Source: Apostichopus japonicus (taxonomy: Eukaryota > Echinodermata > Holothuroidea > Aspidochirotida > Stichopodidae). From it: DNA of 64,000 bases. Positions within the stretch are counted from its first letter, which is position 1. Each line of letters starts with the position of its first letter. The notes under the pieces are model-generated. The model was not told where the DNA came from, made no database searches, and saw only the letters and a program-made list of their open reading frames with translations. Of the stretch, positions 1-12,538 are shown one piece after another. A program made the position numbers and the translations under genes. The DNA lies in contig NC_092564.1 in the NCBI RefSeq assembly GCF_037975245.1, positions 15,319,984 to 15,383,983 of the forward strand. Direction: 5' to 3'.

Positions 1-2385
1 CATGCAGGTATTAAATGGGGGCAATTGGAGGTCCTTTAAGTGCTAATGGGCTTGCTCACAGCATGGCATATCTTAGTTCCCCATCCCCCTCGCCACCCAA
101 GCTTCCATCATCATGAATAAGGCAAGAGTTTCATCTACTAGACGACTTGGTAAAATCTAAGCAAGAGACTAGGGAAAGTTTGTCAGGTTAAACTGAATAT
201 TGAAAATACTTCAACATTTCTGTCTTTTGTTTGCTACAGTCAAAGATTGGGTGACATGATGCATAGCCATGGGGGTGGGAGGTGGGGGGAAGGGGTGGGT
301 GGATGGATGCCTATGCCCCAAATATTTGGCTGGCCCCCAAAAAATGATCATAAAGTTGTTGTTTGTTTCTGAAAATTGGTTCTGTCTGCCCCCCCTGGAA
401 AAGCATTGGGCCTCCGTAATAAAAGAATCCTAGCAATGCCGCTGGAGGTTATCATCTGTCAAACAATGGTTGTTGTAGGTTTAGTTCTAGATATTTGTGC
501 ATCTATTCCTATCATAATTTCACAAATGTAATTAGTTCCACCCACAGCTTCTTGGTTAACTCTTGTTTGTCGCTCTTTAAAAAAGTGTCGATGATGTCTG
601 TCACGACGGGGGAAATTCTCCACCGTGTTGTATAGTCTCTCCTGTCGCTTAATTTGTTATGGTTAGGACTTGACAATGCTGTCATTTCTTAAGAAATTGT
701 TACCTGTGGTGCTTAACTGAGGAGGATGTTTAGAAAACGTGCACCCATCTGTTAGGAATGTTTCTTGAGAATGTGTCGATGGGGGGGGGGGGAGGGGAGG
801 GAGCTTGTTCTATGCAAAATACTTAGTAGTCATGATTAATTAGTCGTTGATGGTAACGAATGTCAGGAAACAAAAAAGTGACTTGACTTTTACGAGGTGA
901 CTAAGATTAACACAAATTTGTTCAAGTTGTTTTGTAATTTGTAATGTTTAACAAATGATTTTCTAGGACAGACTGAATTGCAAAGTTGAAAATCCTCTTA
1001 ATAGCTTAATTGTTTCCACTGAAAGGTTAGTTCAAATAAAAAAAAAGATAAAAAAAAGGATTTTCTTCAAGACGTTCAATTACTATAAAATATTTTTCAA
1101 GTACGTGCTGGCAAAATTTTGCAAAGACCATATCAGAATGTGGTTGGCTGAGAATTTTAGCCCTTGACAGGTACTCTTACCATCAGCAAACCTTTAGTGT
1201 TATAGTTACTCTGCAAAATAGTGTCAGTTTTGTTTGAATCAAATTTCACTATTACTAACTTCTTATAAAACTAACTTTCATCTAGTGAAGAAAAAATCCA
1301 GGAGGAGGGTGTCATGGTGTTAAATATCTACTTATTCAAAGTCAAACATGGTAGGTTTGGAAAACTTTCCAACCAAACTCAACAAGCATGGTTCAGCAGT
1401 TGTCCTAAGCCTGTAATTTGATAGATCCCAGAGGCTGTGAAGAAGGTAGCTTAAATGCCACATCTTTTATTTTCTCTCTGCGACATTCCTCTAGTCAAAA
1501 CAACAGTTCCTTTGAAAGGTCTGTTGTAACTTCTGTGGTATTGTTTCATCTAAATTGAGAGTTCACAGTACAATGAACTGATCTACTAGGAATAAAGATT
1601 TAACCTGCCAGATGTTCCTATGGATGTGTCTTTATAGCCCATCAAAAGGGGATCTCTGGTTGTTCTAAGTTTGAAAAAAGTAGAAAACTACTCACTATCA
1701 TTTTACCTCAGTTGCTAAGCTAGTGCCAAGCTGAGGAGGAGGAGGAGATTAAAGGAATATATAGTTTCTTTGTGACAGTGCAGTATATTTTAGTTTCTAA
1801 ATGTTCTTATTTCAACAATGTTTGAACTGTTTCTGTCCTGCGGTTAACAAGTAGAAGGGAGGCAAATCCCTCTGCAACAATTTGGTAATTTATATCCAAG
1901 ATGATACTTCTCGGTATAAAGACACAATTTATTAAAACAGCTGCTCCTAACTTGTTGCGTGGAGGTCCGGAATTGTATGAAAGCAATTATCTCCCTCTCT
2001 TACTTTCTATTTAACCTACATATGCAATAATATCAGATAATAACTTCAATACTACAAGCAGATGGATAGCAGATGTAAAGATTTTTTCCAAAGTGGCCTG
2101 CTTCGCTTTAAAGTTAGCATTGCTTAAAACAATACAAATCAAGCCTGGAATCCTCGCATGGGGTTGTGACATCCCGGGATTGCTTGGCCTACATCTATGC
2201 AATAGTCTTTGATCTTGTTTAAGAAGGAGAACAAGAACCTAATCAGTAGCACTCTGTGTTTCGCACTTTTTGGGGGTAATTTCTCCCCGGAAGCAGGTGA
2301 GGGACAGCTGATGGTAGAAATAGTTTCCAAATAAATTATTATGGTATATACTGTACACATCGGTGGTAGATCTGAGGAGGAGGCC

Positions 2386-4257
2386 GACACACCTCTGCCT
2401 TTAAAGGCCTACTCCATCTCTCTCTCTCTCGAAACAATTATCAGTGAAGAGTCTTTGAGTAACCATGTTTTGTTTTAGTTATAGACTTGGCTATGTTACT
2501 GCAACTTCAGGATTGCTAGTCACCCCCTTTAAACAGTTACACCTCTGCCTTTAAAGGCCTACTCCATCTCTCTCTCTCTCGAAAAAAAACTATCAGTGGA
2601 AGAGTCTTTCAGTAACAAGGGCGGCGGAACCGGGGGGGCACAGGGGGCACGTGCCCCCCCACTTTTCCTCAGGTTAAAAATGTGCCCTTTTTCTACATAA
2701 AAATTGAGGTGTCTCAAGTTAGCAAGAGGCCAGGGAACCAGAATGAACACTCGGGAAGGGCCGTTTCCGGCCATCTGAGGGGTTTGTAAAGCCAAAAATT
2801 TCCTGTACGCTCCGCGCCAACCGATGGTGGCGCTCCGCTCAGATAGTCGTGCATATAACTTTGCAAATCCTGGCTACGCCCCTGACTTTTAATGAATTTC
2901 TGTGGGTCAACCTCAAAGCTATTTCGAAATGGAAAAAAAAATTGTTAAGATATTAACAAGGAATAAACTCTAATTCGGAAGATTCCTACATTAGCAACTA
3001 GCATGATTTCACCTCATTTTGTCTCAAAAGAAAACTTGTTCATTGTTTCCCAATTTGCACATTGGATATTGCAGTGCTAGTAAGCATATTTTCTTTGTGG
3101 GGGGGGGGGCGTTGATGGAGTGATGTGTATACGCAAATAAGATAATACAATAAGATTTATAAAGGGTACTAAATATAAGGCTGCATCAGTCCAATCGAAT
3201 TTCTGCAAAGTGCCCTTTGATGTCGGTGCCCCCCCAGATTAAAAGTGCTTCCGCCGCCCTTGTTCAGTAACCATGTTTTGTTTTAGTTATAGACTTGGCT
3301 ATGTTACTGTAACTTCAGAATTGATAGTCATTCCCTTTAATCAGTTACACCTCTGCCTTTAAAGGCCTACTCCATCTCTCTCTCTCTCTCTCAAAACAAT
3401 TATCAGTGGAAGAGTCTTTCAGTAATCATGTTTTGTGTTTAGTTATAGACTTGGCTATGTTACTGTAACTTCAGAATTGATAGTCATTCCATTGAATCAG
3501 TTACACCTCTGCCTTTAAAGGCATTCTCCATCTCTCTCTCTCTCTCAAAACAATTATCAGTGGAAGAGTCTTTCAGTAATCATGTTTTGTGTTTAGTTAT
3601 AGACTTGGCTATGTTACTGCAACTTCAGCATTGATAGTCATTCCCTTTAAACAGTTACACCTCTGCCTTTAAAGGCCTACTCCATCCATCTCTCTCTCGA
3701 AACAATTATCAGTGGAAGAGTCTTTCAGTAACCATGTTTTGTGTTAGTTATAGACTTGGCTATGTTACTGCAACTTCAGGATTGCAAGTCATCCCCTTTA
3801 ATCAGTTACACCTCTGCCTTAAAGGCCTACTCCATCCATCTCTCTCTCGAAACAATTATCAGTGGAAGAGTCTTTCAGTAACCATGTTTTGTGTTAGTTA
3901 TAGACTTGGCTATGTTACTGCAACTTCAGGATTGCAAGTCATCCCCTTTAATCAGTTACACCTCTGCCTTAAAGGCCTACTCCATCCATCTCTCTCTCGA
4001 AACAATTATCAGTGGAAGAGTCTTTCAGTAACCATGTTTTGTGTTAGTTATAGACTTGGCTATGTTACTGTAACTTCAGAATTGATAGTCATCCCCTTTA
4101 ATCAGTTACACCTCTGCCTTTAAAGGGCTACTCCATCTCTCTCTCTCGAAACAATTATCAGTGGAAGAGTCTTTCAGTAACCTTGTGTTGTTTTAGTTAT
4201 AGACTTGGCTATGTGACTGCAACTTCAGGATAGGTAGTCATCCCCTTTAAACAGTTT
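2386..4257 (+). repeat. Satellite array, ~150-bp unit, about eight copies, interrupted by a transposon
   Basis: Each unit runs from CAGTTACACCTCTGCC through TTTAAAGGC, a (TC)n tract, a GAAACAATTATCAGTGG block, GAGTCTTTCAGTAACC and TAGACTTGGCTATG to the next unit. Unit starts lie near 2386, 2534, 3342, 3498, 3652, 3803, 3953 and 4103, with a partial end at about 4253. Spacing is 150-156 bp once the 655 bases of insert plus duplication are removed from the second interval. The central units (3652-3952) are almost identical, which explains the repetitive 129-codon open frame across 3734-4123. That frame is a by-product, because period 150 is divisible by three. Confidence 0.93.
2616..3262. mobile_element. 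Non-autonomous hAT-like DNA transposon with 8-bp target duplication
   Basis: The element starts CAAGGGCGGCGGAA (2616-2629) and ends with the exact inverse TTCCGCCGCCCTTG (3249-3262). It is flanked by the direct repeat TTCAGTAA (2608-2615 and 3263-3270), and removing the element plus one copy restores the satellite unit perfectly. An 8-bp duplication and CA(A/G)GG-type ends are typical of the hAT superfamily. At 647 bp, with no transposase frame, it must be mobilised in trans. Inside, at about 2754-2860, it shares a block with the element at 27236-27575. It also carries CTGGCTACGCCCCTG at about 2870-2884, which resembles another hAT-type end, so it may be a composite. Confidence 0.9.
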
Positions 4258-4764
4258 TGCTGACAAAATATATATAAAGAGCAATAATCTTTTTGAAATA
4301 GTGAAATCCGGTGGAGAACGGTTTTGAAGGAGTTGCACTAAAGAGGCTCTTCAAAAGTGACAATAATAAAATTTATCACTATATTTCTAGTCAACTTACT
4401 GTTCATGAATTTCCCTTTCGATGTTGGTGAAGTTTTGGTTCCTCAAAAGTGATATATGTTTTTTATTTATGGTTTAGAAAGTAGCTTAGTTGGTTAAACT
4501 ACTTCAAAAACTTTCTCACATAATAGTTCCTGAGCTTTCAACATTTAAAAGAAAGGAATAACACATGTGAACAAATTAAGTTCATTGCAAGTGTGTTAGT
4601 GTGACTACTGAGATTATGTGAGTATAACTGGAGGGGGGGGGTGGGGGACGGGAGAGTGAAGGATGCATTGATTGTTGCCTGTGTGACCATGAGTCAACAG
4701 GATTTACCACACTCTCTCCTGACCTGTCCCAATCAACACAAGTATTTCACATATGCATGGTCAC

Positions 4765-4840
4765 TTTAAAGGTCAGTCTTGACCTCCAGTATGCTAGAAA
4801 GTCGAATAATGGTCTACCCATGCTCAAATTGTAACAAGGA
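4765..4840 (+). repeat. Dispersed motif family (TTTAAAGGTCA ... GCTAGAAAGTCAAATAATGG), copy 1
   Basis: TTTAAAGGTCAGTCTTGACC, TATGCTAGAAAGTCGAATAATG and ACCCATGCTCA occur in this order. The same order is seen at 54902-54977, and the middle block recurs near 25005-25040 and 59920-59945. No ends or target duplications were found, so the element type is unknown. Confidence 0.5.
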
Positions 4841-7800
4841 TTTTTCATACACTTTATTTACCCACCCTGAGACATTTAATTGTCTATTCTCAAAGGCTGG
4901 GAATTATTTGGAGGATCAGAGCCTCTATAGCAAGGAAATTTTGAGTACTTGAAGCAATCTTTCGTAGCGTGCTAACATTTGGGCCAGTTCTGACGACCGT
5001 AACAAATTGCCCCAAGAAGGAACAACTTAAAGGAAGAACAAAACCCAGATATTATGTCCTCTTAAAGCTAACACATGTAGCTCCGTATGGTGTTGTAACA
5101 ATTAACTGCCTTGCAAATGCATTCTTCGAGAAGCTGTAGAGCAGTGTTTGTCGGCATTTGTTGAAATTAAGCAATTAAGTATTGATGTACAGTATAGATA
5201 TTGTTGTTGATCTTATCAAAGATTTCCATCTCACCAAGGGTGACATACGGCCATGATATCAACTACTGGTGCAAAGATGTATGAAATGAGATTTTACTAG
5301 AGCTGTTCAAACATACAATTCAAAATTTTACAAAAAAACTTAATGCAGAAATTAGTCCCTATACATGCCTCAAAAGGAGGGGCGATAAAAAGAAGAAAAA
5401 ACAAAATGAAGCATCCTGTCACCGAGGCGATACGATTTGAAGAAAAGCCGATTATGAAAACATTGAAGTGCTCAGCATCTGTCTTAGCTTATACTGTAGA
5501 TCATCAATCAAACCAAGGACCAGCTAGCTAATGAAAACGACCCATAGATGACAAAAGATGGTAGGAAACCTTAGGAAATATGGTATTTGATATTTTCATT
5601 ACAAATATTGGAAAGACCAGTTGGGAAAAGATTTCTCAGGGTGGCAATTAGCCTCCACCCCTAAGGCGTGAGGGTGGCCAAGAGAGCATGTCTGTTTGTT
5701 TAACCGAATGGTGTGAAGACTTGAAGCAAGTTCAAAGAAGTCCGTCTGATAATCTGCTCAGTGGAAAAGAGCATCTTAGGCGGTGAGGTTTTGAGAAATA
5801 GTCCATTCCCTGGTGGGATGACTGACAGGGTTCCTCACCAGGTATCACGGAATGTGAAAAGAAGGATAGCTTCTTTGCTAATGCTCTAAGCCACCCTTGG
5901 TTGACTGGAATTTTAATTTATTTATTTTCTTTTTAAAGGTGGGAAGTCTGATTGTCATGTGATAAAAAAAAAAGTTATATTTTGAGTAAGTAATTTCTAT
6001 ATGGCTATTGCTGACTGGTATGGTTTGCTAGCTTACAGTCGGGATGTGTTAATTAGTAAGTTTCAGGTTGTTGCTCACGATCAGGCAATGGACCTGAAGG
6101 TGAGCCGTTTTGGCAGGAATTTTCACGCTTCAGGGTCGAAAAGCTTTTTCTTTGATGTACAAGCATATCTGTTGATTTCTTAATATTTGTCCCAAGTTGG
6201 GCTTTACCAGCAGCAATATGTATTCATTGTTGAAATAAACATGAAGTAAATTCGGTAAAAAATGGAGGGTATTCGCCTCAAAATTAAGTTGGACATTAAG
6301 GATATTCCATGCAACTTTGATGCTGTTGACAGCTGACAATCACATTGTTCACAATTTTGTTGTAAGGGATTGCAGTAATTTCCTTCGGTGATGTCATCCA
6401 TGTAAATGCATGTGACAGAAAGTTTAATACAGAAAAGGAAAGAAAAAATTCTTTTGTTTTTCCTATTGTTTTGTGGGGTGCCACTCAGGAGCTGATTTCA
6501 TTGTCTGTTTGAAACTAATAAACTTGGTATGTCAGTCACTTTAATATATGTAGTAAATGTAGCAGATATAGAAAAGACAATTTTCTAAGATGAAATTGAA
6601 ATGAATCCTGTACTGATACATTTTGGGGGTTCTGTGGATGGAGGCAATTAGGCAAAGGAGGGTTAGTAAAATCCAAAACTGCTATGTCAACATTAATCTG
6701 ACTTACATTATACATAAGCTATTGAGACGGGTGAGAACAAGTTTGAGAAGAACAATCTTGGGAAAAATACACAAACTAATTCCGACCCTCATCTCCGATC
6801 ATTGTGGGACAGATCATTGGTGATACTCCCTATCTTATCTTGTGTCTGGGGTAGGTGAACATTTCTTCTTTGTCCCTGGGAGGGAGGGTGTAGGGGTACA
6901 TGGATGGAAGGAAAGGTGAGAATTAACGTACCAAGGAGATATCTGTAATGATGAAAGTCATCTGCCATTGGTTTTTGTCATCGAAAGCAAATTGTACCTT
7001 TAAGACAGCCGCAAGTAGGTATGTCATTCACCAAGACAAACTGATCCAGATAATGTATTCTCAAATGGTTTTTCCGTTTATTGCGTGAAATGAATTATTC
7101 AGGGAAATGTTAAAGAATATGTATGGACTTGTCCAAGTCTTTTTGACATGACATTTACGGTAATATGAAAATGGAATTTTTGACTTTAGAATGTTTTTAT
7201 TGATGCCCCAAAACCACTTGCAGTGGTCAATGTTCTACAAAGCAGCAAAATGGCGATTGCAATTGAAGGAAAATGACAACCTTCATCCTCCCTTTAGTTT
7301 ATCCAAATTTGAGACAGCCCTTTTGATGGGTTTGAGAGATCGAGATGAATTAGAAAATGACAACCATTCAAAAAGAATACAAATTAGATGATATTGGAGA
7401 CACACACTGAAGGGCTTCATCGGAGCCGACGTATTTGTCTTCTTTATAAATAAGAAATAAGACGGAGAAGATGAAGGGATGGAGACTGGGAATAGTTATG
7501 CATGAGTGGGGCGGACAGTTTACTTGAAGGTTGAAAAAATAGTCCGGATGTATTTCGAGGCCACCGTAGGCCTAAAACTATACTCTTTGAATCCCTTAAG
7601 CTCACACCTTGTTGGTTTCTTGGGAAAGCTACAGGAATTTGCTTTCACAAAGGGATGAAGAATTATTGGAACGGAAAGCACAATTCACTAATTCAGTTGT
7701 TAGCTTCAAACGGCGAGTCCCGTATCTCACTTTTGATGTACATTGGGGTAATCATATCAGAAGGTACTAAACAGAAGCCAAAAGACAGCAGAAGCTGTCG

Positions 7801-8865
7801 TCATCTGCAAGAGCTTTCACGAAAGAAAATAAATCTCATAAATTGTCAAAGCCTTTAGAACTGTTTCTGCATGAATATATTTGTCGGCTCCCGTTGTTAG
7901 TCAGGGTTAAAAAAAAGTGCTTAGACAACTCGCACTGAAAAACATAACTCGTTAACCATACTGAACTATCCTGTAACTCTATGCTTCTTCACACTTTTAT
8001 TCCCTGTAACCAATAACTTCCATCAAATTTATTCATCTCTATCAAGAGATTTTAAAAAAAGAAGAAAAAGCAGGTTGAAAATGTGAACTTTTATTTTTTC
8101 TTAGAGAAGAGATAAATAGCTTGAGATAAAATATGCACTAGTATTAATCATCCATAATACCATTGCACTGATCCAAAAACCAAAAATGGAAAAATTCCTC
8201 GTCTAAATTTAAGTGAGTGGGAGACGGTTTAAATTTTGTAAGTCTACCTAGCAAAGTTTCACCATGGAGACATAGCCGTCAGTAGCTCTGGTTGAGCTTA
8301 GATGGTTTGTGCAACATTTTGCTCTGTTACAACTGCTTGTGATTGCAATAAATCAAAAATATTGTAGCTTAGGTAGTTGCCTTTGCTGCACATGAACTGA
8401 GCATCAAAATGATTTAGGTAACTTTTTGGTGTTGTGTCAAAAATCATGCCAAACGTACTGAGTGTAACTCACCAGAAGATTAAACCAACTGGTGATTTAT
8501 GTTACCAAGATAAGGTTAATATTTATCTATCGAAGATGACCTGATTTGTTGAATTTTGCCTCTCCTGGTACTTTTTGTGTAAATTTTATATTGAATGGCA
8601 TTCCTTCGGTTTGAGGTTTTTATGTTCCCTTTAAACATTATTCCAATACAAACATCCAGGAACATTTTCTAAGTCAGTGGTGCAGGTTTGTTGATGTTTG
8701 ACAAAAATTGCTTATCAGTAAAAATAAATAAAGGAGGAGATCTGCTTTTAGTCATTTGATTTGCTGATCGAGAGGTCCTATCCAAGAGGAAACGTTTCCA
8801 TCTTTGTGCACAATTTTTTATAGTGCAACGTTTTTAGTATGAATTATGTGCAGTAAGATAATGTA

Positions 8866-8908
8866 GATAGACAGACAGACAGATAGACAGAGAGACAGAC
8901 AGATAGAT
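8866..8908 (+). repeat. Microsatellite (AGAC/AGAT)n
   Basis: About ten tetranucleotide units of AGAC mixed with AGAT. It explains the SVCLSVYLSV-like run in the minus-strand frame at 8844-9035. Confidence 0.93.
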
Positions 8909-9806
8909 CAGTTGTACCCGACATTTTAACATACCAATGCTGTAATAATTTGTAACTCTTCTTCTGTCCCCTTATGGTGAAATTAGCTTGATGACCAAAA
9001 TTCCCCACTTCTTGTCCAGATCCAACAAAACCCATTTATTTGCAAACTGTTAAAAGCATCCCTTTATATCCTTCCCTTTTTCCTTTTTTTCCCCACTCAT
9101 TCTTGAATGTGACCTAAGGAGTGCATGTTTGACGTTTTTTTCTATATTTACTTCATTGCTCTCCTTTTACATATATATACTGTTATGAGTCAGGTTCTCA
9201 TCAAGCTGTTTCACTGCCATGGATGTAACCATCAGTTCTGCTACCCCGCTCTGGATCAAGTTACTTACTTATACCTATCAGTGACAAAAACAAACGATGT
9301 GTGACAGCTTTTACGTACTACGTACGTACGTGTGAGACATTTTGGGTTGATTAGTCGCAGAGAGAAATGAATCCATACTCCAGAAGAAACTATCAACATT
9401 CAGCTAACCGTTCAACTTTCTTCCTGCCTTGTTTTTCTCTCTCTCTGTTTTCTGTTTTTGCCAATCATTTTCCCAATGATTAACTTTAATACAAGAGCTT
9501 GCAGGTATCGATTTTAGATGAATATTTGACTTTCATAATAATTTGAAATGAAGTAAGCTTTTTAAAGCTGTATGGACATCTGTTGAATTATTCCCATGTT
9601 ATTTCTAGTTTTCACACTATTACACGATAAAACTCTTTTAAAAAAAATATATATCTTCATGGCTTGCTTCATCGCAGACATTTAAAATCAGGTCAACAGA
9701 AGACAAAGTACCTGAAAACCTGGTGAATCATGAACAGGAAATAATTAAGTGTTCAAATTTTGAATAGAAGGCTCTGAATTTTGTCACCAAATCTTCGGAT
9801 TTGTTG

Positions 9807-9866
9807 AGCAATTTGACCATTTTGTGTAACATATTGCATGCGATAATGGATAAATTATTCCCTACA
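9807..9866 (+). repeat. Dispersed repeat family, diverged copy 3
   Basis: AGCAATTTGACCATTTTGTG, then GCATGCGATAATGGATAAAT and TATTCCCT, align with AGCAATTTGCTAATTTGTAC, GCGATGCGATACTGG and TATACCCT of the copy at 23972-24064. It is the weakest of the three. Confidence 0.45.
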
Positions 9867-10144
9867 TGTGGTCAAACTCTGGAAGTAAAACGTAAAAGAG
9901 CTTTTAATGTTCATTAGCATCAATGTTGATCAGTCAGTTAATTCAAGATTTATGTCATTTCGCACTTAACTTTCTCCTGTACATACGCACTTCCATCTAA
10001 GTAGCGAACAAACTGCACTGTGCCCCTAATGACCCATGGTCAGCCCTTACAATGTCTGGGTGCAGTGCTAATGTTTGAATGTTCTCAAATAGAATCTAGC
10101 AAGTGTCAAGTTACTATGCCAATGGGACTCTCCGGCGTTTCTAC

Positions 10145-10500
10145 AAAGGGTGCTGTTATACCGGTCCTAATGTGTGCATTGTCTTAGCTGTTTACAGATC
10201 TTTGAAACAAAGTAACGTGAGCACATGAAGCACTCACAAGAATGCATACACGCTGGATGAACTAGTGATAAAGGTACCACTCGTGCAGTTTAGTTGAACG
10301 AAAACAGTGCTTTACGAATCGTATGTTTAAGGTCCATAAAACAAAGTTGTTGACATGAAACGCAGCAAATATGTTTTAAAAAATTATGAATGGAACTCTG
10401 TATACCCACCTACTAGTGATCAAATCACTGAACGTTTCATACGATCTCCAACTTGTCAAGTTTCGGATAACTAGACGGGACCAATATGACAGCACCCTCT
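10145..10500. mobile_element. Small inverted-repeat element with (A/G)AGGG(T/C)GCTGT ends, copy 1
   Basis: The left end AGGGTGCTGTTATACCGGTC and the right end GACCAATATGACAGCACCCT form an imperfect inverted repeat of about 20 bp, enclosing about 356 bp. The right end is nearly the same as that at 33559-33580. No coding capacity and no clear target duplication were seen. It is likely a MITE of unassigned superfamily. Confidence 0.6.
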
Positions 10501-12076
10501 GTTGATTTTGGGCTTGGCTGGAGAACCCCCATTGGCTCTTTGATTATAGCTTGTTTCATTGTAGAAATGTAAATTTGTTACTTATGAAAGTTAATATTCC
10601 TAGTTCTAGTAGGTATATTTTACATCTCATCCTCTCACCATCCTCTCATCAATATGACATTTGGAGATAGATTGATAGTTTTATTTTAAATTCGCTGTGT
10701 TAGATTTTGTGAAACATGTCCTTTAATGCTTGAATGAAGAGAAACTTTGATATTAGCTGTTTGATGTATTGCAATCACGTTGGTCCACCCAAGCTTGTCA
10801 AATGATACGGCAGAGATATATATTTTGAAAATTATAATGAATGAAAAAGCTCAAGTAAGCTACTTTAAGACAAAAACAAACTGTTCTTTATGAATGTGAA
10901 TTTAGTTGGATTGTCAGTAATAGCAGACAACCCTCAAGGTTAGAACAAGCTTCTTCGATATTCATGAAATATATCAGCAGAGAATATTTCAACCCTAAGG
11001 CGATCACAGTCTTGTTGCCAGGTATAAATGCATCACTCATGAGTGATTGCTCGTACGTTAGCGTAGATATCGACCGTTGAGAGAACAAGAATCAAGTATT
11101 ATAACACAGAAGTGCACCACTCTTCAATCGTTCCTTTATGATATTTTTAAGCTGCTTACACCCCCACAAATGGATACGTGAATCCTGATAATGTGTTTTT
11201 TTATATTTTTTATGAGTGCATATATAAAAGTACAAATTTTTTCAAATTACTATCACAGTGATGATAGAGGACTGGAGGAGTATTACATGTCAGTCTCATC
11301 ATCCTCGGAAGTAGCTCTTTGGGCCACACCTCTTTGGAGTAATTGGCAGTTCTCTTGTTCATGAAAGATGGGAGGGGTGACGGGGCATGTGTGGAGTTAA
11401 AGGGATGGGGTTGAGAATGTGCTTTTTACACATATGTATGATTTGAAGCTGCATGGATGAATATCAGTGTTGTCAGTGCTATTGTAATGGAATACATATT
11501 AATATTATTAATATGTGATAAAAGCTGCAATGTTTAGTGAGATGCATGGAGCCTCAAACCTTGACCAACGCTCTGATGTGAACTAATTGACATCACTCTC
11601 TGGAAGGATATGAACAATACAGTGCAAGCAGAGACAGAAAAAGACATCCCCCCCTCCCAACCCCCCCCCACCTCCTCTGACTCTCAATTGTCCAGCTGTC
11701 AGCGTTTGAGTATTTAAAATATCGCACCAGTATAGGAGGGGGAAAAATTAATTTCATTAAAACTTTTGTCATTATCAACTTTTGTTTATAGAATGTCTTT
11801 GTAGGTCACACACTTCAGAGGACAGTCTGACAGATATAACCAAAAAATGTTGAGTCTTAAATATAATCTTACTGTAATTATAATAAATTCCTGATTATTT
11901 CATGATTTGGTTACTTTAGCAGCACTCTGTGTTCCAGATGTTGTCTGACTTACAATAGTTCATGTATGATATGCATTCACTGAATTACAATAACATCATG
12001 TGATGATAAGTGCATTTTCCCACTTCACATCATAAATTCCATTTAAATTTGTGTTTTCCCTATTTTCTTTTTGAAG

Positions 12077-12139
12077 GAAACCGTTTGGAGACCAAGTGAC
12101 CTTATGGTGGACATTTGTCAGAGTAAAGGAGAAAGACCG
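12077..12139 (+). CDS. Sema5-like semaphorin, internal exon 1 of 7 seen (sema domain, KG block)
   Basis: This 63-nt exon encodes 21 residues, ETVWRPSDLMVDICQSKGER plus P, in phase 0 at both ends. It sits after a pyrimidine-rich tract ending in AG (12075-12076). In class 5 semaphorins the same place carries a Trp, a spacer and a C-x-SKGK block immediately before E(D/E)CxN(Y/F)IRVL, and the next exon here begins with exactly EDCCNFIRVL. The Cys of ICQSKGE corresponds to a conserved sema-domain cysteine. The donor (CCG|gtattt) is weaker than those of the other exons, so the exact 3' border is the least certain part. The preceding exon, expected to encode the VGARN-type first blade, was not found upstream in the window. 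The exon call rests on position, phase, the W/C/KG spacing and the fit to the next exon. Confidence 0.72.
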
Positions 12140-12538
12140 GTATTTAATGCAGATTTTCATTTATTTTGTTTCTTCATTTGCTCATCAATTTATGATTATG
12201 TTTATTTGGAGAGTTCTTCACCTTTCAACTTCAATAATCATGAAAACGGTAATTTAACATCTGGTTTACATTAATGGCGACATTTGAAAGGTTCCTCGGT
12301 TAATGCAACTGTCGGAGTATTTATTAGTGTGTTATTATTAAACAAATAATACTACATCAAATCACTCGTTAGCAAGCTGTCACGTCTTGTTCCTTAGACC
12401 AGTATATGAAAGATGAGATTTCCAAGGAAAGCCGATGATTGTCAGCGCGTAATATATTTGTTAAGTTCCCACTTGATGTGTGTTAACACATTATTGCACG
12501 TCTCTGTGGAGTAGGATTATGTCAGAAGTAGGCTACTG

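Larger units (their letters stand above)
1..12076 (+). other. Non-coding stretch upstream of the first visible semaphorin exon (intron or 5' flank)
   Basis: No exon could be supported here. I looked for the expected preceding sema block (a VGARN-like peptide ending in phase 0) and did not find it, so this is probably part of a long intron. The content is AT-rich with a G12 run (781-792), a satellite array with an inserted element (2386-4257), a tetranucleotide repeat (8866-8908) and a small inverted-repeat element (10145-10500). Open frames of about 60-70 codons in this stretch show no recognisable family. Confidence 0.6.

Noticed and set aside
3734-4123. 129-codon frame with a perfectly repeated FCVSYRLGYVTATSG segment.
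   Set aside because: It is the 150-bp satellite read through a stop-free frame; 150 is a multiple of three, so the frame repeats automatically.
6067-6099. Exon-like segment ag|GTTGTTGCTC...CTGAAG|gtgagc, phase 0, lying in a 60-codon frame upstream of the first visible exon.
   Set aside because: The encoded VVAHDQAMDLK does not match the VGARN-type peptide expected at that point in the sema domain, and other reading there shows no convincing similarity.
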